Assembly: GCF_018398395.1 (NCBI RefSeq) | Contig: NZ_JAHCBF010000001.1 | Location: 682,001 to 746,000 of the forward strand | Source of the DNA: Croceicoccus gelatinilyticus | Lineage (GTDB): Bacteria; Pseudomonadota; Alphaproteobacteria; Sphingomonadales; Sphingomonadaceae | Reading direction: 5' to 3' | Length of the DNA: 64,000 nt | In this document: positions 53,576 to 63,479 of the stretch, piece after piece | Layout of the letters: every line of letters starts with the position of its first letter | How positions within the stretch are numbered: position 1 is the stretch's first letter | Position numbers and translations under genes: made by a program | Notes under the pieces: model-generated | Databases searched by the model: none | Seen by the model: only the letters and a program-made list of their open reading frames with translations | Told to the model about the DNA's origin: nothing

Positions 53576-54448
53576 GTGCCGACCCGCCTATTCGCCTTTC
53601 TCCTTGCTCCGCTCGTCCTGCTGCTTGCAGGGTGCGGGAGCACGGCGGAACCGGCGCTGTGGCGGGTCGATGCGGCTGATGCGCCGGATGGCGCCGAGCC
53701 TGCGGGCTGGCTATTCGGCACGATCCACGCCCTGCCCCGCTCCACAAAATGGCACGGCGGCGAACTGGATCAGGCGCTTGAGCAAGCCGGCGTCCTGATG
53801 GTCGAGATCGAGAACCTCGACACCGCCGAATCCCAGCGCATCTTCCAGCAGCTCGCCATCGACCCCGCCCTTCCCCCGCTGTCGGAGCGGGTTTCGCCCG
53901 TCTACCGGGACGAACTGGCCGAGGTCCTCGACGATGCAGGCGCGTCGGAAGAAAGCTTCCACTATGTCGAGACATGGGCCGCCGCCCTCACCCTGTCCTC
54001 GATGATCCAGCAGCGCAGCACGCTCGATCCCGAATACGGTGTCGACAAGACGCTGATCGCCGAATGGGACAAGCCGATCGTCGGCTTCGAAACCACCGAA
54101 GAACAGCTTCGCATCTTCGACCAGTTAAGCGGGGACGAGCAGCAGGACCTTCTCGAAAGCTTCGTCGATCAGGCCGACACGATCGGTCCGCACGACTTGT
54201 CCGATGCCTGGGCCTCTGGCGATGCCGACCGGTTGGCGGGCCTGATGGACATGGGCTTCGATGCTTCGCCCCAGCTTCGTGCCGCTCTTCTCTCCCGCCG
54301 CAATTCGCGCTGGATCGGGCGGATCGTGGGTCAGCTTCAGGATGGCAAGAAGCCCTTCGTTGCCGTAGGGGCTGGCCATATCGGCGGCGATGACGGCCTT
54401 ATCACCCTGCTGGAACAGCGCGGCTGGAAGGTCACGCGGGTCCAGTAA
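53576..54448 (+). CDS. TraB/GumN-family lipoprotein
   Basis: A 290-aa paralogue of the preceding gene. The N-terminus [10 protein letters not shown] is a clear lipobox, so this copy is a membrane-anchored lipoprotein whereas the first is secreted to the periplasm. The same motifs occur: [10 protein letters not shown] and [19 protein letters not shown]. The start is GTG at 53576. The pair probably arose by tandem duplication. Function unknown. Confidence 0.85.
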   Translation: MPTRLFAFLLAPLVLLLAGCGSTAEPALWRVDAADAPDGAEPAGWLFGTIHALPRSTKWHGGELDQALEQAGVLMVEIENLDTAESQRIFQQLAIDPALPPLSERVSPVYRDELAEVLDDAGASEESFHYVETWAAALTLSSMIQQRSTLDPEYGVDKTLIAEWDKPIVGFETTEEQLRIFDQLSGDEQQDLLESFVDQADTIGPHDLSDAWASGDADRLAGLMDMGFDASPQLRAALLSRRNSRWIGRIVGQLQDGKKPFVAVGAGHIGGDDGLITLLEQRGWKVTRVQ

Positions 54449-54572
54449 CCGCCTTCGCACTTGCTTTTGCACGCGATTGCGTCTAGCCGCGCGCCTTCGC
54501 TTGCCCTGTCGGTCATCCCTGGAGGCGCTGGGCAGCGTTACTTGTATCAACCAGTTTCGAAGGTCAGAAATC

Positions 54573-55232
54573 ATGAGCGATCAGCTTACCCTGACGGCCG
54601 AGGCGCGCGAGCGGGCAGGCAAGGGAGCCTCCCGTGCACTGCGCCGTGAAGGTCGCGTCCCCGCAGTCATCTACGGCGGCAAGGAAGAACCGCAGACGAT
54701 CCACGTCGAAGAACGTGCTCTCGTCAAGCTGCTGAACACCGGCCACTTCTCCAACTCGATCATCATGATCGACATGGGCGGCAAGCCGGTTCAGACCCTG
54801 CCGAAGGACGTCGCGTTCCACCCGGTTACGGACCGTCCGACCCACGTCGACTTCCTCCGCCTTGCCAAGGGCGCCAAGGTCGACGTCGCGGTTCCGGTCA
54901 CCTTCGTCAACGAAGAAGCCGCTCCGGGCCTCAAGAAGGGTGGCGTTCTGAACGTCGTCCGTCACGAGCTGGAGCTGGTCTGCGAAGCGGACAAGATCCC
55001 GGCCGAGATCGAAATCGACGTCACCGGCAAGGAAGTCGGCGATTCGATCCACATCAGCGAAGTCGCTCTGCCCAAGGGCAGCGAGAGCGCGATCACCGAT
55101 CGTGACTTCACCATCGCGACGCTGGTCGCTCCGTCGGCTCTGAAGAAGGCCGAAGGCGCTGCTGCAGCCGAAGGCGAAGAAGCCGAGGCGGACGAAGTCC
55201 CCGCGACCGAGCAGAACGGCGAAGACGACTAA
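54573..55232 (+). CDS. rplY: 50S ribosomal protein L25 (Ctc form)
   Basis: A 219-aa L25/general stress protein Ctc. The N-terminal 5S-rRNA-binding L25 domain ([17 protein letters not shown], then [15 protein letters not shown] and [12 protein letters not shown]) is followed by the TL5 C-terminal beta domain and an acidic tail. The ATG at 54573 has a GAAGG box. An intrinsic terminator follows, then pth; L25-pth adjacency is common. Confidence 0.95.
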   Translation: MSDQLTLTAEARERAGKGASRALRREGRVPAVIYGGKEEPQTIHVEERALVKLLNTGHFSNSIIMIDMGGKPVQTLPKDVAFHPVTDRPTHVDFLRLAKGAKVDVAVPVTFVNEEAAPGLKKGGVLNVVRHELELVCEADKIPAEIEIDVTGKEVGDSIHISEVALPKGSESAITDRDFTIATLVAPSALKKAEGAAAAEGEEAEADEVPATEQNGEDD

Positions 55233-55270
55233 TCGTCCCTTCGCCCTGCTATCGCAGGCTGAAAGAATTA

Positions 55271-55305
55271 CGCCGGTCCCTTTGCGGGGGCCGGCGTTTT
55301 CTTTT
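55271..55305 (+). terminator. Intrinsic terminator after rplY
   Basis: CGCCGGTCCC (55271-55280) pairs with GGGGGCCGGCG (55286-55296), followed by TTTTCTTTT. It separates rplY from pth. Confidence 0.85.
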
Positions 55306-55362
55306 GGCCCGTTTGCTTTTTGCCCCGTTTCCTTTCTGCTGCCCTTTGGCTAGGGCGCGGCC

Positions 55363-55932
55363 ATGCAGCTTTGGGTAGGCCTTGGTAATCCCGGCGCGAA
55401 ATATGCGCTGAACCGTCACAACATCGGTTTCATGGCGCTCGACACCATTGCCGAGGTCCATGGCTTTGGTCCTGTCCAAAAGAAGTTTTCCGGCTGGCTT
55501 CAGGAAGGCCGTATCGGCACGCAGAAAATCCTGCTGCTGAAGCCCGGCACGTTCATGAACGAAAGCGGCCGAGCGGTGAGTGAGGCAATGCGCTTCTACA
55601 AGCTCGACGTGGACGCGCTCACCGTCTTTCACGATGAACTCGATCTCGCGCCGTTCAAGGTGAAGGTCCGCATGGGCGGCGGGCTTGCGGGGCACAATGG
55701 CCTGCGGTCGATCAACCAGCATCTTGGCCCCGATTTTCGCCGCGTGCGGATCGGCATCGGCCATCCGGGCAGCAAGGACCGCGTGACCGGCCACGTGCTC
55801 GGCAACTACGCCAAGGCGGAGATGGACGATCTTGTCGCCATGCTCGGCGCAATGGCGGCGGAGGCGGAATGGCTTGCCAAGGGTGACGACGTTCGCTTCA
55901 TGAACGACGTGGCGCTGCGGCTTCAGGGCTGA
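55363..55932 (+). CDS. pth: Peptidyl-tRNA hydrolase
   Basis: A 189-aa enzyme releasing peptides from dropped-off peptidyl-tRNA. Family motifs: LWVGLGNPGAKYALNRHNIGF (catalytic His at about 20), KPGTFMNESGRAV, HDELDLAPFKVKVRMGGGLAGHNGLRS and RIGIGHPG. Full length. Confidence 0.96.
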   Translation: MQLWVGLGNPGAKYALNRHNIGFMALDTIAEVHGFGPVQKKFSGWLQEGRIGTQKILLLKPGTFMNESGRAVSEAMRFYKLDVDALTVFHDELDLAPFKVKVRMGGGLAGHNGLRSINQHLGPDFRRVRIGIGHPGSKDRVTGHVLGNYAKAEMDDLVAMLGAMAAEAEWLAKGDDVRFMNDVALRLQG

Positions 55933-56166
55933 ACCGACCCAATTGCCGCGGGTGACAAAGGTGACACCCTGTCACCCGTCTCCAACAAGCTAAAAGCCGC
56001 ACATTCATGCGCCTTTTCCCTCAAGCGAACAGGGTGACAGTTGCAGGTAGAGCTGTGGTTCGACGACGATGCGAAAGAGCGTTTTCGGACCTTTGGCACT
56101 GTCCTGCGACTGTAGGACACCCTTTCCTTGCAACCCGATCGCGGCTTCGCGCGTTGGCTGGGTGCG
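55933..56166. other. Gene-free gap with GGTGACA hairpin
   Basis: A 234-bp gap. GGGTGACA (55950-55957) pairs with TGTCACCC (55970-55977), with one more GGTGACA in the loop and another GGGTGACAG near 56033. There is no T-run. It may be a processed or attenuating structure after pth or an operator. Confidence 0.4.
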
Positions 56167-56478
56167 ATGAAGACGAAGATCCGTTCCAACTGGTCGCATG
56201 CGATCCTCGTGTGCCGGAAATGCAGCAAGAAGAACGCCAAGCGCGGTGCCAGTTTCGGCCCCAAGGGCAAGCCGCTCGCCAAGGCCTTGAAGAAGGAACT
56301 CGGCGCGAAGAAGGGGCGCAAGTCAGGTGTCGGCGTGGTCGAGGTGTCGTGCCTTGGTGTCTGCCCTGCGCGGGGCGTAGTCGTTGTCGACAGCCGCTCG
56401 CCCGGTCACTGGCAGATCGTCCTGTCCGATGCCGATATCGGCGATCTGGCGCGGCAACTGGCCGGCACTTCGGAATAG
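56167..56478 (+). CDS. Thioredoxin-like [2Fe-2S] ferredoxin
   Basis: A 103-aa protein with cysteines in ILVCRKCSKK and VSCLGVCPARGVVVV, the pattern of thioredoxin-fold (2Fe-2S) ferredoxin-domain proteins. A Lys/Arg-rich linker lies between. The ATG at 56167 fits the domain start. Partner unknown. It precedes ychF by 79 bp. Confidence 0.82.
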   Translation: MKTKIRSNWSHAILVCRKCSKKNAKRGASFGPKGKPLAKALKKELGAKKGRKSGVGVVEVSCLGVCPARGVVVVDSRSPGHWQIVLSDADIGDLARQLAGTSE

Positions 56479-56557
56479 GGTAAGGGGCGCAACTCCCCCC
56501 TAGCCTTTCCGCGCCCTTGCCTCTATCGCGCGGCCAAACATTTTTACGGAGCATTCC

Positions 56558-57658
56558 ATGGGTTTTCGTTGCGGCATCGTGGGCCTTCCCAATGTCGGCA
56601 AATCGACGCTGTTCAACGCGCTGACCGAAACGCAGGCGGCGCAGGCGGCGAACTATCCGTTCTGCACGATCGAACCGAACGTCGGACAGGTCGGCGTTCC
56701 CGACGCGCGTCTCGAAGAAATCGCGAAGATCGCCGGCAGCGCCAAGATCATCCCGACGCAGCTGGCGTTCGTGGACATCGCAGGCCTGGTGAAAGGCGCG
56801 TCGAAGGGCGAAGGCCTTGGCAACCAGTTCCTTGGCAACATCCGCGAAGTCGACGCCATCGTCCACGTCCTGCGCTGTTTCGAGGATGACGACATCCAGC
56901 ATGTCGCCAACAAGGTCGATCCGCTGGCCGATGCCGAAGTGGTCGAAACCGAACTGCTGATGGCCGATCTCGAAAGCCTCGAAAAGCGCGTCCCCGCCGC
57001 GGCCAAGCGCGCGACGACGGGTGACAAGGAATCGAAGATCATCGCCTCCGTTCTGGGACAGGCGCTGGAACTTCTCCGCGAAGGCAAGCCCGCGCGCCTC
57101 ACCGAACCGCAGGACGACGAGGAAGCCCGCGTTTTCGCACAGGCCCAGCTGCTGACGGCAAAGCCGGTGCTCTACGTGTGCAACGTCGCCGAGGAAGACG
57201 CAGCCGACGGCAACGAGCTTTCGGCAAAGGTCTTCGAAAAGGCCGCAGCCGAAGGCGCGCAGGCTGTCGTCGTCTCCGCCGCGATCGAGAGCGAGATCGT
57301 CGCGATGGAGCCGGAAGACCGCAAGGAATTCCTCGCCGAAATGGGCCTTGAGGAATCGGGCCTCGCCCGCGTTATTCGCGCAGGATACGAACTGCTCGGT
57401 CTAAAGACGTTCTTCACCGCCGGCCCCAAGGAAGCCCGCGCCTGGACCTTCCCCGATGGCGCGAAGGCGCCTCAGGCCGCTGGCGAGATTCACACCGACT
57501 TCGAACGCGGCTTCATCCGCGCAGAAACGATCGCTTACGACGACTACATCGCGCTCGGCGGCGAAAGCGGTGCACGCGAAGGCGGCAAGCTGCGTCAGGA
57601 AGGCAAGGACTATGTCGTCAAGGACGGCGACATCATGATGTTCAAGTTCAACGTCTGA
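56558..57658 (+). CDS. ychF: Redox-regulated ATPase YchF
   Basis: A 366-aa Obg-family P-loop protein that prefers ATP. G1 is GLPNVGKST, G3 is FVDIAGLVKGASKGEGLGN, the NKxD-like motif is altered as usual in this family (VCNVAEED region), and the C-terminal TGS domain ends in GKDYVVKDGDIMMFKFNV. Strongly conserved; it acts at the ribosome and in oxidative stress response in E. coli. Confidence 0.96.
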   Translation: MGFRCGIVGLPNVGKSTLFNALTETQAAQAANYPFCTIEPNVGQVGVPDARLEEIAKIAGSAKIIPTQLAFVDIAGLVKGASKGEGLGNQFLGNIREVDAIVHVLRCFEDDDIQHVANKVDPLADAEVVETELLMADLESLEKRVPAAAKRATTGDKESKIIASVLGQALELLREGKPARLTEPQDDEEARVFAQAQLLTAKPVLYVCNVAEEDAADGNELSAKVFEKAAAEGAQAVVVSAAIESEIVAMEPEDRKEFLAEMGLEESGLARVIRAGYELLGLKTFFTAGPKEARAWTFPDGAKAPQAAGEIHTDFERGFIRAETIAYDDYIALGGESGAREGGKLRQEGKDYVVKDGDIMMFKFNV

Positions 57659-57696
57659 ATTTGGATTAGCCCCAAGGCATTCCTACATCGGGGGGC

Positions 57697-58458
57697 ATGA
57701 ACACGCCCCCCACTTCCCCCGATAGCAAGACTGCCACTGTCTACCGCATGGTGATGGACAAGCACGTCTGCCCCTTCGGGCTGAAGGCGAAGCACCTGCT
57801 TGAAACCAGGGGCTTCACGGTCGAGGACCACCACCTCACCACCAAAGAGCAGACCGAGGCGTTCAAGGCCGAGCACGGCGTGAAGACCACGCCGCAGACC
57901 TTCATCGGCGGTGAGCGGATCGGCGGGTACGAGGACCTGCGCCGCCATCTCGGCCTCAAGGTGCAGGACCCGGACGCGGTCAGTTACCAGCCGGTCCTTG
58001 CCGTCTTTGCCATCGCTGCCGGACTTGCACTGGCGGTCAGCTGGATGGTCTTCGGCACGCCGCTGACGGTGCGCGCAGCCGAATGGTTCGTGGCGTTCTC
58101 GATGGCGATCCTTGCGATGCTGAAGCTGCAGGACGTCAACAAGTTCGCGACGATGTTCCTTGGCTATGACCTGCTGGCCCGCCGTTGGGTTCCCTATGCG
58201 CGGATCTATCCGTTTGCAGAGGCTACGGCGGGCATTCTGATGGCGGGGCACTTGCTGCCGTGGCTGTCGATCCCGCTGGCGCTGTTCATCGGCACAGTCG
58301 GCGCGATCAGCGTTTTTTACGCCGTCTATGTCCAGAAGCGGGAGCTGAAATGCGCCTGCGTCGGTGGGTCGGGTCGCGTGCCATTGGGCTTTGTTTCGCT
58401 GACCGAAAACCTCGCGATGATCGCCATGGCGCTCTGGATGCTGTTCGCGCCCTATTGA
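57697..58458 (+). CDS. Glutaredoxin-MauE membrane fusion protein
   Basis: A 253-aa fusion. Residues about 14-90 are a glutaredoxin-like domain with monothiol-type active site (HVCPFGLKAKHLLE, and TTPQTFIGGERIGGYEDL). Residues about 98-253 are a four-helix MauE/DoxX-like membrane domain ending with a LKCACVGG cysteine pair. It would couple cytoplasmic thiol chemistry to a membrane redox step. The ribosome site is weak. DUF1206 follows after 64 bp. Confidence 0.85.
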   Translation: MNTPPTSPDSKTATVYRMVMDKHVCPFGLKAKHLLETRGFTVEDHHLTTKEQTEAFKAEHGVKTTPQTFIGGERIGGYEDLRRHLGLKVQDPDAVSYQPVLAVFAIAAGLALAVSWMVFGTPLTVRAAEWFVAFSMAILAMLKLQDVNKFATMFLGYDLLARRWVPYARIYPFAEATAGILMAGHLLPWLSIPLALFIGTVGAISVFYAVYVQKRELKCACVGGSGRVPLGFVSLTENLAMIAMALWMLFAPY

Positions 58459-58522
58459 ATGGCTCGGGCACCAAATCCGGCTTCGCCCGTTCCCTAAGCC
58501 AAGACAAAGGGGACACGCCGGA

Positions 58523-59323
58523 ATGGTAGATAAATCGGAAAAGTTTAATTGGGCTGTGCGCGTGGGATACCTCTCGCGCGCCATCCTTTATTCGGTGCTG
58601 GGCATCATTGCTCTCACCAGTGCAGGCAAGATTTCACAAGGCACGAACGGCATCTTCCGGGCGATCGAGGATTTCCCCGCAGGCACCGTGATCCTGTGGA
58701 TCATGGTCGTGGGCCTTCTCGCCTATGCCCTGTTCCGGTTCGCCTCGACGTTCTTCGATATCGAGAACAACGGTTCGGACAAGAAGGGCATCGCCAAGCG
58801 CATCGGCCATGCCGGCAGCGCCATTGGCCACCTTGCTATGGCCTGGTCGGCGTTCAAGTTCGCGACCAGCGAAACCGATCCTTCGGGCGGCGGCGCGCAG
58901 GAAGCGGCTTCGGGCGTGCTGTCGATGTCGCTGGGCGGCGTCGTGCTTGGCATTCTTGGCATCGCGTTCTTCGCAGCGGCCGTGTTCCAGGCCAAGAAAG
59001 GCATCACCGGCGAATTCATGCACCGCATCAGTGCGCAGGCTCCTGACTTCACCCGCTGGCTGGGCGGCGCAGGTTACATCGCGCGTGCTGTTGTGTTTGC
59101 CATCATCGGCTGGTCGCTGTTCAAGGCCGGTTTCATGTCCGGCGGCAGCGAACAGGTGAAGACGCTGGGCGACGCGGTTGCTTCGCTTTCGGGACAGGGC
59201 GTCTGGTTCACGCTGGTGTCGATCGGCATCCTGATGTTCGGTCTCTTCAGCCTGATCCTCGCACAGTACCGGATCATTCCGGAAATGGACGCAGGCGGCA
59301 TGAAGCCCGCGTTCCGGGCTTGA
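58523..59323 (+). CDS. DUF1206 membrane protein
   Basis: A 266-aa integral membrane protein with six predicted helices in three two-helix repeats. Each repeat opens with a similar small-residue pattern (ARVGYLSRAILYSVLGIIAL, then RIGHAGSAIGHLAMAWSAFKF, then WLGGAGYIARAVVFAIIGWSLF). This is the DUF1206 architecture. Function unknown. Confidence 0.88.
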   Translation: MVDKSEKFNWAVRVGYLSRAILYSVLGIIALTSAGKISQGTNGIFRAIEDFPAGTVILWIMVVGLLAYALFRFASTFFDIENNGSDKKGIAKRIGHAGSAIGHLAMAWSAFKFATSETDPSGGGAQEAASGVLSMSLGGVVLGILGIAFFAAAVFQAKKGITGEFMHRISAQAPDFTRWLGGAGYIARAVVFAIIGWSLFKAGFMSGGSEQVKTLGDAVASLSGQGVWFTLVSIGILMFGLFSLILAQYRIIPEMDAGGMKPAFRA

Positions 59324-59394
59324 TCGGGGTCTGAACCAAATGGGCCTGATCCAACTCCATTGAGCGACCGGCCCGCGTAGTCTAGTCGGCAGCG

Positions 59395-59841
59395 ATGCAA
59401 TATTTCGAAAGCATCGTGGTCGGCCAGACCGTGCGGGCCGGCGCATATGAAGTCACTCTCGAGGACTCGATCGACTTCGCCACGAAGTATGACCCGCAGC
59501 CGTTCCACTTGTCCGACGAAGGCACCGCCGGAACGCCGTTCGAGCGCCTGTCGATCAGTGGTTGGCAGACATGCGGCATCGCCATGCGGCTCTATGTCGA
59601 GCATGTGCTTTCCGGTTTCGACAGCAAGGGCGGACTGGGCGTGGACCGGTTACGCTGGCCGCACCCCGTCTATCCCGGCGATGTCCTGACGCTGGAATGC
59701 GTCGTGGCGGACAAACGTGAGAGCAGGTCCCGCCCCGGGCTTGGCCTGATCGAAGTCGAAATGCGCCTCTTCAATCAGGACAATCACATGGTGATGGAAC
59801 TCAAGTCGACCGGAATGGTCGGCTGCGATCCCAACCGATAG
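59395..59841 (+). CDS. MaoC-family hot-dog dehydratase
   Basis: A 148-aa hot-dog-fold enoyl-CoA hydratase-like protein. It shows the hydratase-2 pattern: SIDFATKYDPQPFHLSDE (Asp and His of the active site), then the LSISGWQTCGIAMRL helix and WPHPVYPGDVLTLEC. It may hydrate an enoyl-CoA intermediate. It stands alone between a DUF1206 gene and a convergent lipoprotein gene. Confidence 0.88.
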   Translation: MQYFESIVVGQTVRAGAYEVTLEDSIDFATKYDPQPFHLSDEGTAGTPFERLSISGWQTCGIAMRLYVEHVLSGFDSKGGLGVDRLRWPHPVYPGDVLTLECVVADKRESRSRPGLGLIEVEMRLFNQDNHMVMELKSTGMVGCDPNR

Positions 59842-59842
59842 G

Positions 59843-60337
59843 TCAGGCTCCGCAACCGACAAGACCGTCCTTGTCGAAGGTGACGCGATCCTTGTGATCA
59901 CGCACCGTCATGCGGCCGCGCCACTTGGTCAGTTCGATGGCTTCCTGCGCCTCACTACCTTCATCCAGCGCGATCGTGACCGAAAATTCCTTGCCGTCAT
60001 ACTTGCTGAAACCCGTTACCGGCAGTTCGGCACTGCCCTTGTCGGGCGCGAGCGTGACGATCTTGCCGTCCAGCTTCATGTAGCCGTGCTCATCCTGCGC
60101 AAGAAACAGGATCTTCATGCTGTTGCCCGGAGCAAAGCCGCAGCTGACGCCGAACAGGTTGTTCTTTTCGATATCCGGATAGCGGATGTGTTCTGGACTG
60201 ATCTGCTTGATCGCGGGCATGTCGTGCATCGCCTCGATCTCGGCGACGTCGGCTGCGTCCTGCGCCGGGTCCGACCCTTCTGAACAGGCTGCCAGCAGTC
60301 CGGCCATGCCGCACACGATCGCAAGCTTCACACGCAT
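59843..60337 (-). CDS. Hypothetical lipoprotein (164 aa)
   Basis: A 164-aa protein with a lipoprotein signal (VCGMAGLLAACSEG; Cys about residue 18). The mature part is soluble, with no known domain; a C-terminal Cys (GLVGCGA) could pair with Cys in FGVSCGF. It lies 27 bp downstream of mutL on the same strand, so it may be co-transcribed. Function unknown. Confidence 0.75.
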   Translation of the reverse strand: MRVKLAIVCGMAGLLAACSEGSDPAQDAADVAEIEAMHDMPAIKQISPEHIRYPDIEKNNLFGVSCGFAPGNSMKILFLAQDEHGYMKLDGKIVTLAPDKGSAELPVTGFSKYDGKEFSVTIALDEGSEAQEAIELTKWRGRMTVRDHKDRVTFDKDGLVGCGA

Positions 60338-60364
60338 CCCGGTATTCTCCCGATCAATGGCGGC

Positions 60365-62230
60365 CTAGTGCCTGCCGAACAGTTTCTCGACGTCGTCCAT
60401 CGACAGCTTCACCCATGTCGGTCGGCCATGGTTGCACTGCCCTGAACGCGGGGTGCGCTCCATCTCTCGAAGCAGTGCATTCATCTCCGCCACCGACAGC
60501 GTGCGCCCTGCCCTCACCGATCCGTGACAGGCCATCGTTGCCAGCACGAGGTCGAGCTTTTCGCCCAGCAGCAGCGGATCGCCGTTGCGGGCAATGTCGT
60601 CGGCAATGTCCTGCAGCAGCTTTGCCGGATCCGCGCGCTTCAAAGCGGCGGGCATGGCGCGGACAAGCATGGCGTCGGGGCCAAAGCGTTCGACAGCGAG
60701 ACCGAACGTGCCCAGCTTTTCCGCCGCTTCCTCGATCCGGTCGCAGTCGGCCTCTTCCATCTCGACCACTTCGGGCAGCAGCAGGGCTTGTGAGCGGGTG
60801 ATGCCTTCCTCTGCCCCTGCCGCTTTCAAGCGTTCCAGCGTCAGGCGTTCGTGCGCGGCGTGCTGGTCCACGATTACAAGGCCATCGGCAGCTTCGGCGA
60901 CGATATAGGTCTGCGCGATCTGCCCGCGGGCGGCACCCATTGGAAACTTCTCGGCATCGCCGGGCTGTTCGAGCGCTTCCTCTGCTCGCGCCTGCGGGGC
61001 AAGCGCAGGGTCCAGCGTCGCCGGACCGGACAGGATCGCCCCTTCCATGTCGCGATAGATTGCGGGGGTCTGGGGGGGCGTCTGCGGCAGTTCATGCTGC
61101 GGCCAGCCCTGCCCTGCAAAAACGCCGCGATTGTCGCGGGCGAGGTTGTCGCCTTCGGGCAGGCGCGGCGCATCGCCCTCGCGGATCCACGCGCCCATTG
61201 CCCCTGCATCAGGCGTCTGCGCGCTGCGCTTGTCGCCGCTGGCCAGGGCATCGCGAAGGCCGGACACAATGATGCCGCGCACCATCGCCGGATCGCGAAA
61301 GCGGACTTCGGTCTTGGCGGGGTGGACGTTCACGTCGACTTCCTCTGGCGGAACGTCGAGGAACAACGCCAGCACCGCGTGGCGATCGCGCGCCAGCATG
61401 TCGGAATAGGCACCGCGAACAGCGCCCGTCAGAAGCCGGTCCTTTACCGGACGGCCGTTCACGAACAGGTACTGGTGATCGGCGACGCCACGGTTGTAGG
61501 TCGGCAGGCCCGCAACACCGGTCATGCGGATCGGAGCCTCTGCCGGACCACGCACGACATCGACCTCAACCGCGTTATCGGCCAGTTCGCGGGCGACGAG
61601 GCGTGAGACGCGGGTCGCGACGTCCTCTCCGGATTGAACCTGCACGATGCGGCGGCCATCGTTGGAGAAGGAAAAGCCCACATCGGGCCGCGCCATGGCA
61701 AGGCGGCGCACGACATCATGGCACGCGGCATATTCGCTGCGCGGCGTGCGCAGGAACTTGCGGCGGGCAGGTACGTTCGCGAAGACATGGTCCACACGGA
61801 TGCGCGTACCCACCGGCAGGGCGGCAGGCCCCTCTTCCACGACGCGCCCGTGGTCGACCACGCGTTTCCACCCCTCTTCCGCGCCGCGCGGGCGGCTTTC
61901 GATCGACAGGCGCGCAACGCTGGCGATGGAAGGCAGAGCTTCCCCGCGAAAGCCCAGTGTGGTCACCTGCTCGATCGCTTCGTCCGGCAGTTTGGAAGTC
62001 GCATGGCGTTCGAGCGCCAGTTCCATGTCGGCCGCCGTCATGCCGCAGCCGTCGTCGGTAACCTCGATCCCGTCGAGCCCGCCCAGCTTCAGCGCGATAT
62101 CGACCCGCGTCGCGCCCGCATCAATGGCGTTTTCGACCAGTTCCTTGAGCGCTGCGGCCGGTCTTTCGACCACTTCGCCAGCGGCAATCCGGTTCACCAG
62201 GTTCTCGGGAAGGCGGCGAATTTGAGGCAT
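60365..62230 (-). CDS. mutL: DNA mismatch repair protein MutL
   Basis: A 621-aa GHKL ATPase of mismatch repair. ATPase motifs are ELVENAIDAG, DDGCGM and GFRGEALPSIASV. The C-terminal domain has DQHAAHERLTLE, matching the endonuclease motif DQHAxxExxxxE, plus ACHGSVRAG and CNHGRPTW. This MutL is therefore expected to nick DNA itself, consistent with the absence of MutH in alphaproteobacteria. The ATG at 62230 is chosen at the conserved MPQIRRLPENLVNRIAAGEVV; a longer upstream frame is not conserved. It is divergent from mreB. Confidence 0.96.
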   Translation of the reverse strand: MPQIRRLPENLVNRIAAGEVVERPAAALKELVENAIDAGATRVDIALKLGGLDGIEVTDDGCGMTAADMELALERHATSKLPDEAIEQVTTLGFRGEALPSIASVARLSIESRPRGAEEGWKRVVDHGRVVEEGPAALPVGTRIRVDHVFANVPARRKFLRTPRSEYAACHDVVRRLAMARPDVGFSFSNDGRRIVQVQSGEDVATRVSRLVARELADNAVEVDVVRGPAEAPIRMTGVAGLPTYNRGVADHQYLFVNGRPVKDRLLTGAVRGAYSDMLARDRHAVLALFLDVPPEEVDVNVHPAKTEVRFRDPAMVRGIIVSGLRDALASGDKRSAQTPDAGAMGAWIREGDAPRLPEGDNLARDNRGVFAGQGWPQHELPQTPPQTPAIYRDMEGAILSGPATLDPALAPQARAEEALEQPGDAEKFPMGAARGQIAQTYIVAEAADGLVIVDQHAAHERLTLERLKAAGAEEGITRSQALLLPEVVEMEEADCDRIEEAAEKLGTFGLAVERFGPDAMLVRAMPAALKRADPAKLLQDIADDIARNGDPLLLGEKLDLVLATMACHGSVRAGRTLSVAEMNALLREMERTPRSGQCNHGRPTWVKLSMDDVEKLFGRH

Positions 62231-62350
62231 CGATCGAGGTCTAGCGACGAACCCCGTGTTTTTCGAGGCGGACGGTGTGGAAAAGCCCGCAAACTCCCGC
62301 GAAATATTTTCCATCTGTCTATGCTTTTGGGCTAGTCACACTGCGATTAA

Positions 62351-63451
<1,101 letters not shown>

Positions 63452-63479
63452 GGGCCGCGACGAACTGAAGGGGAACGGC

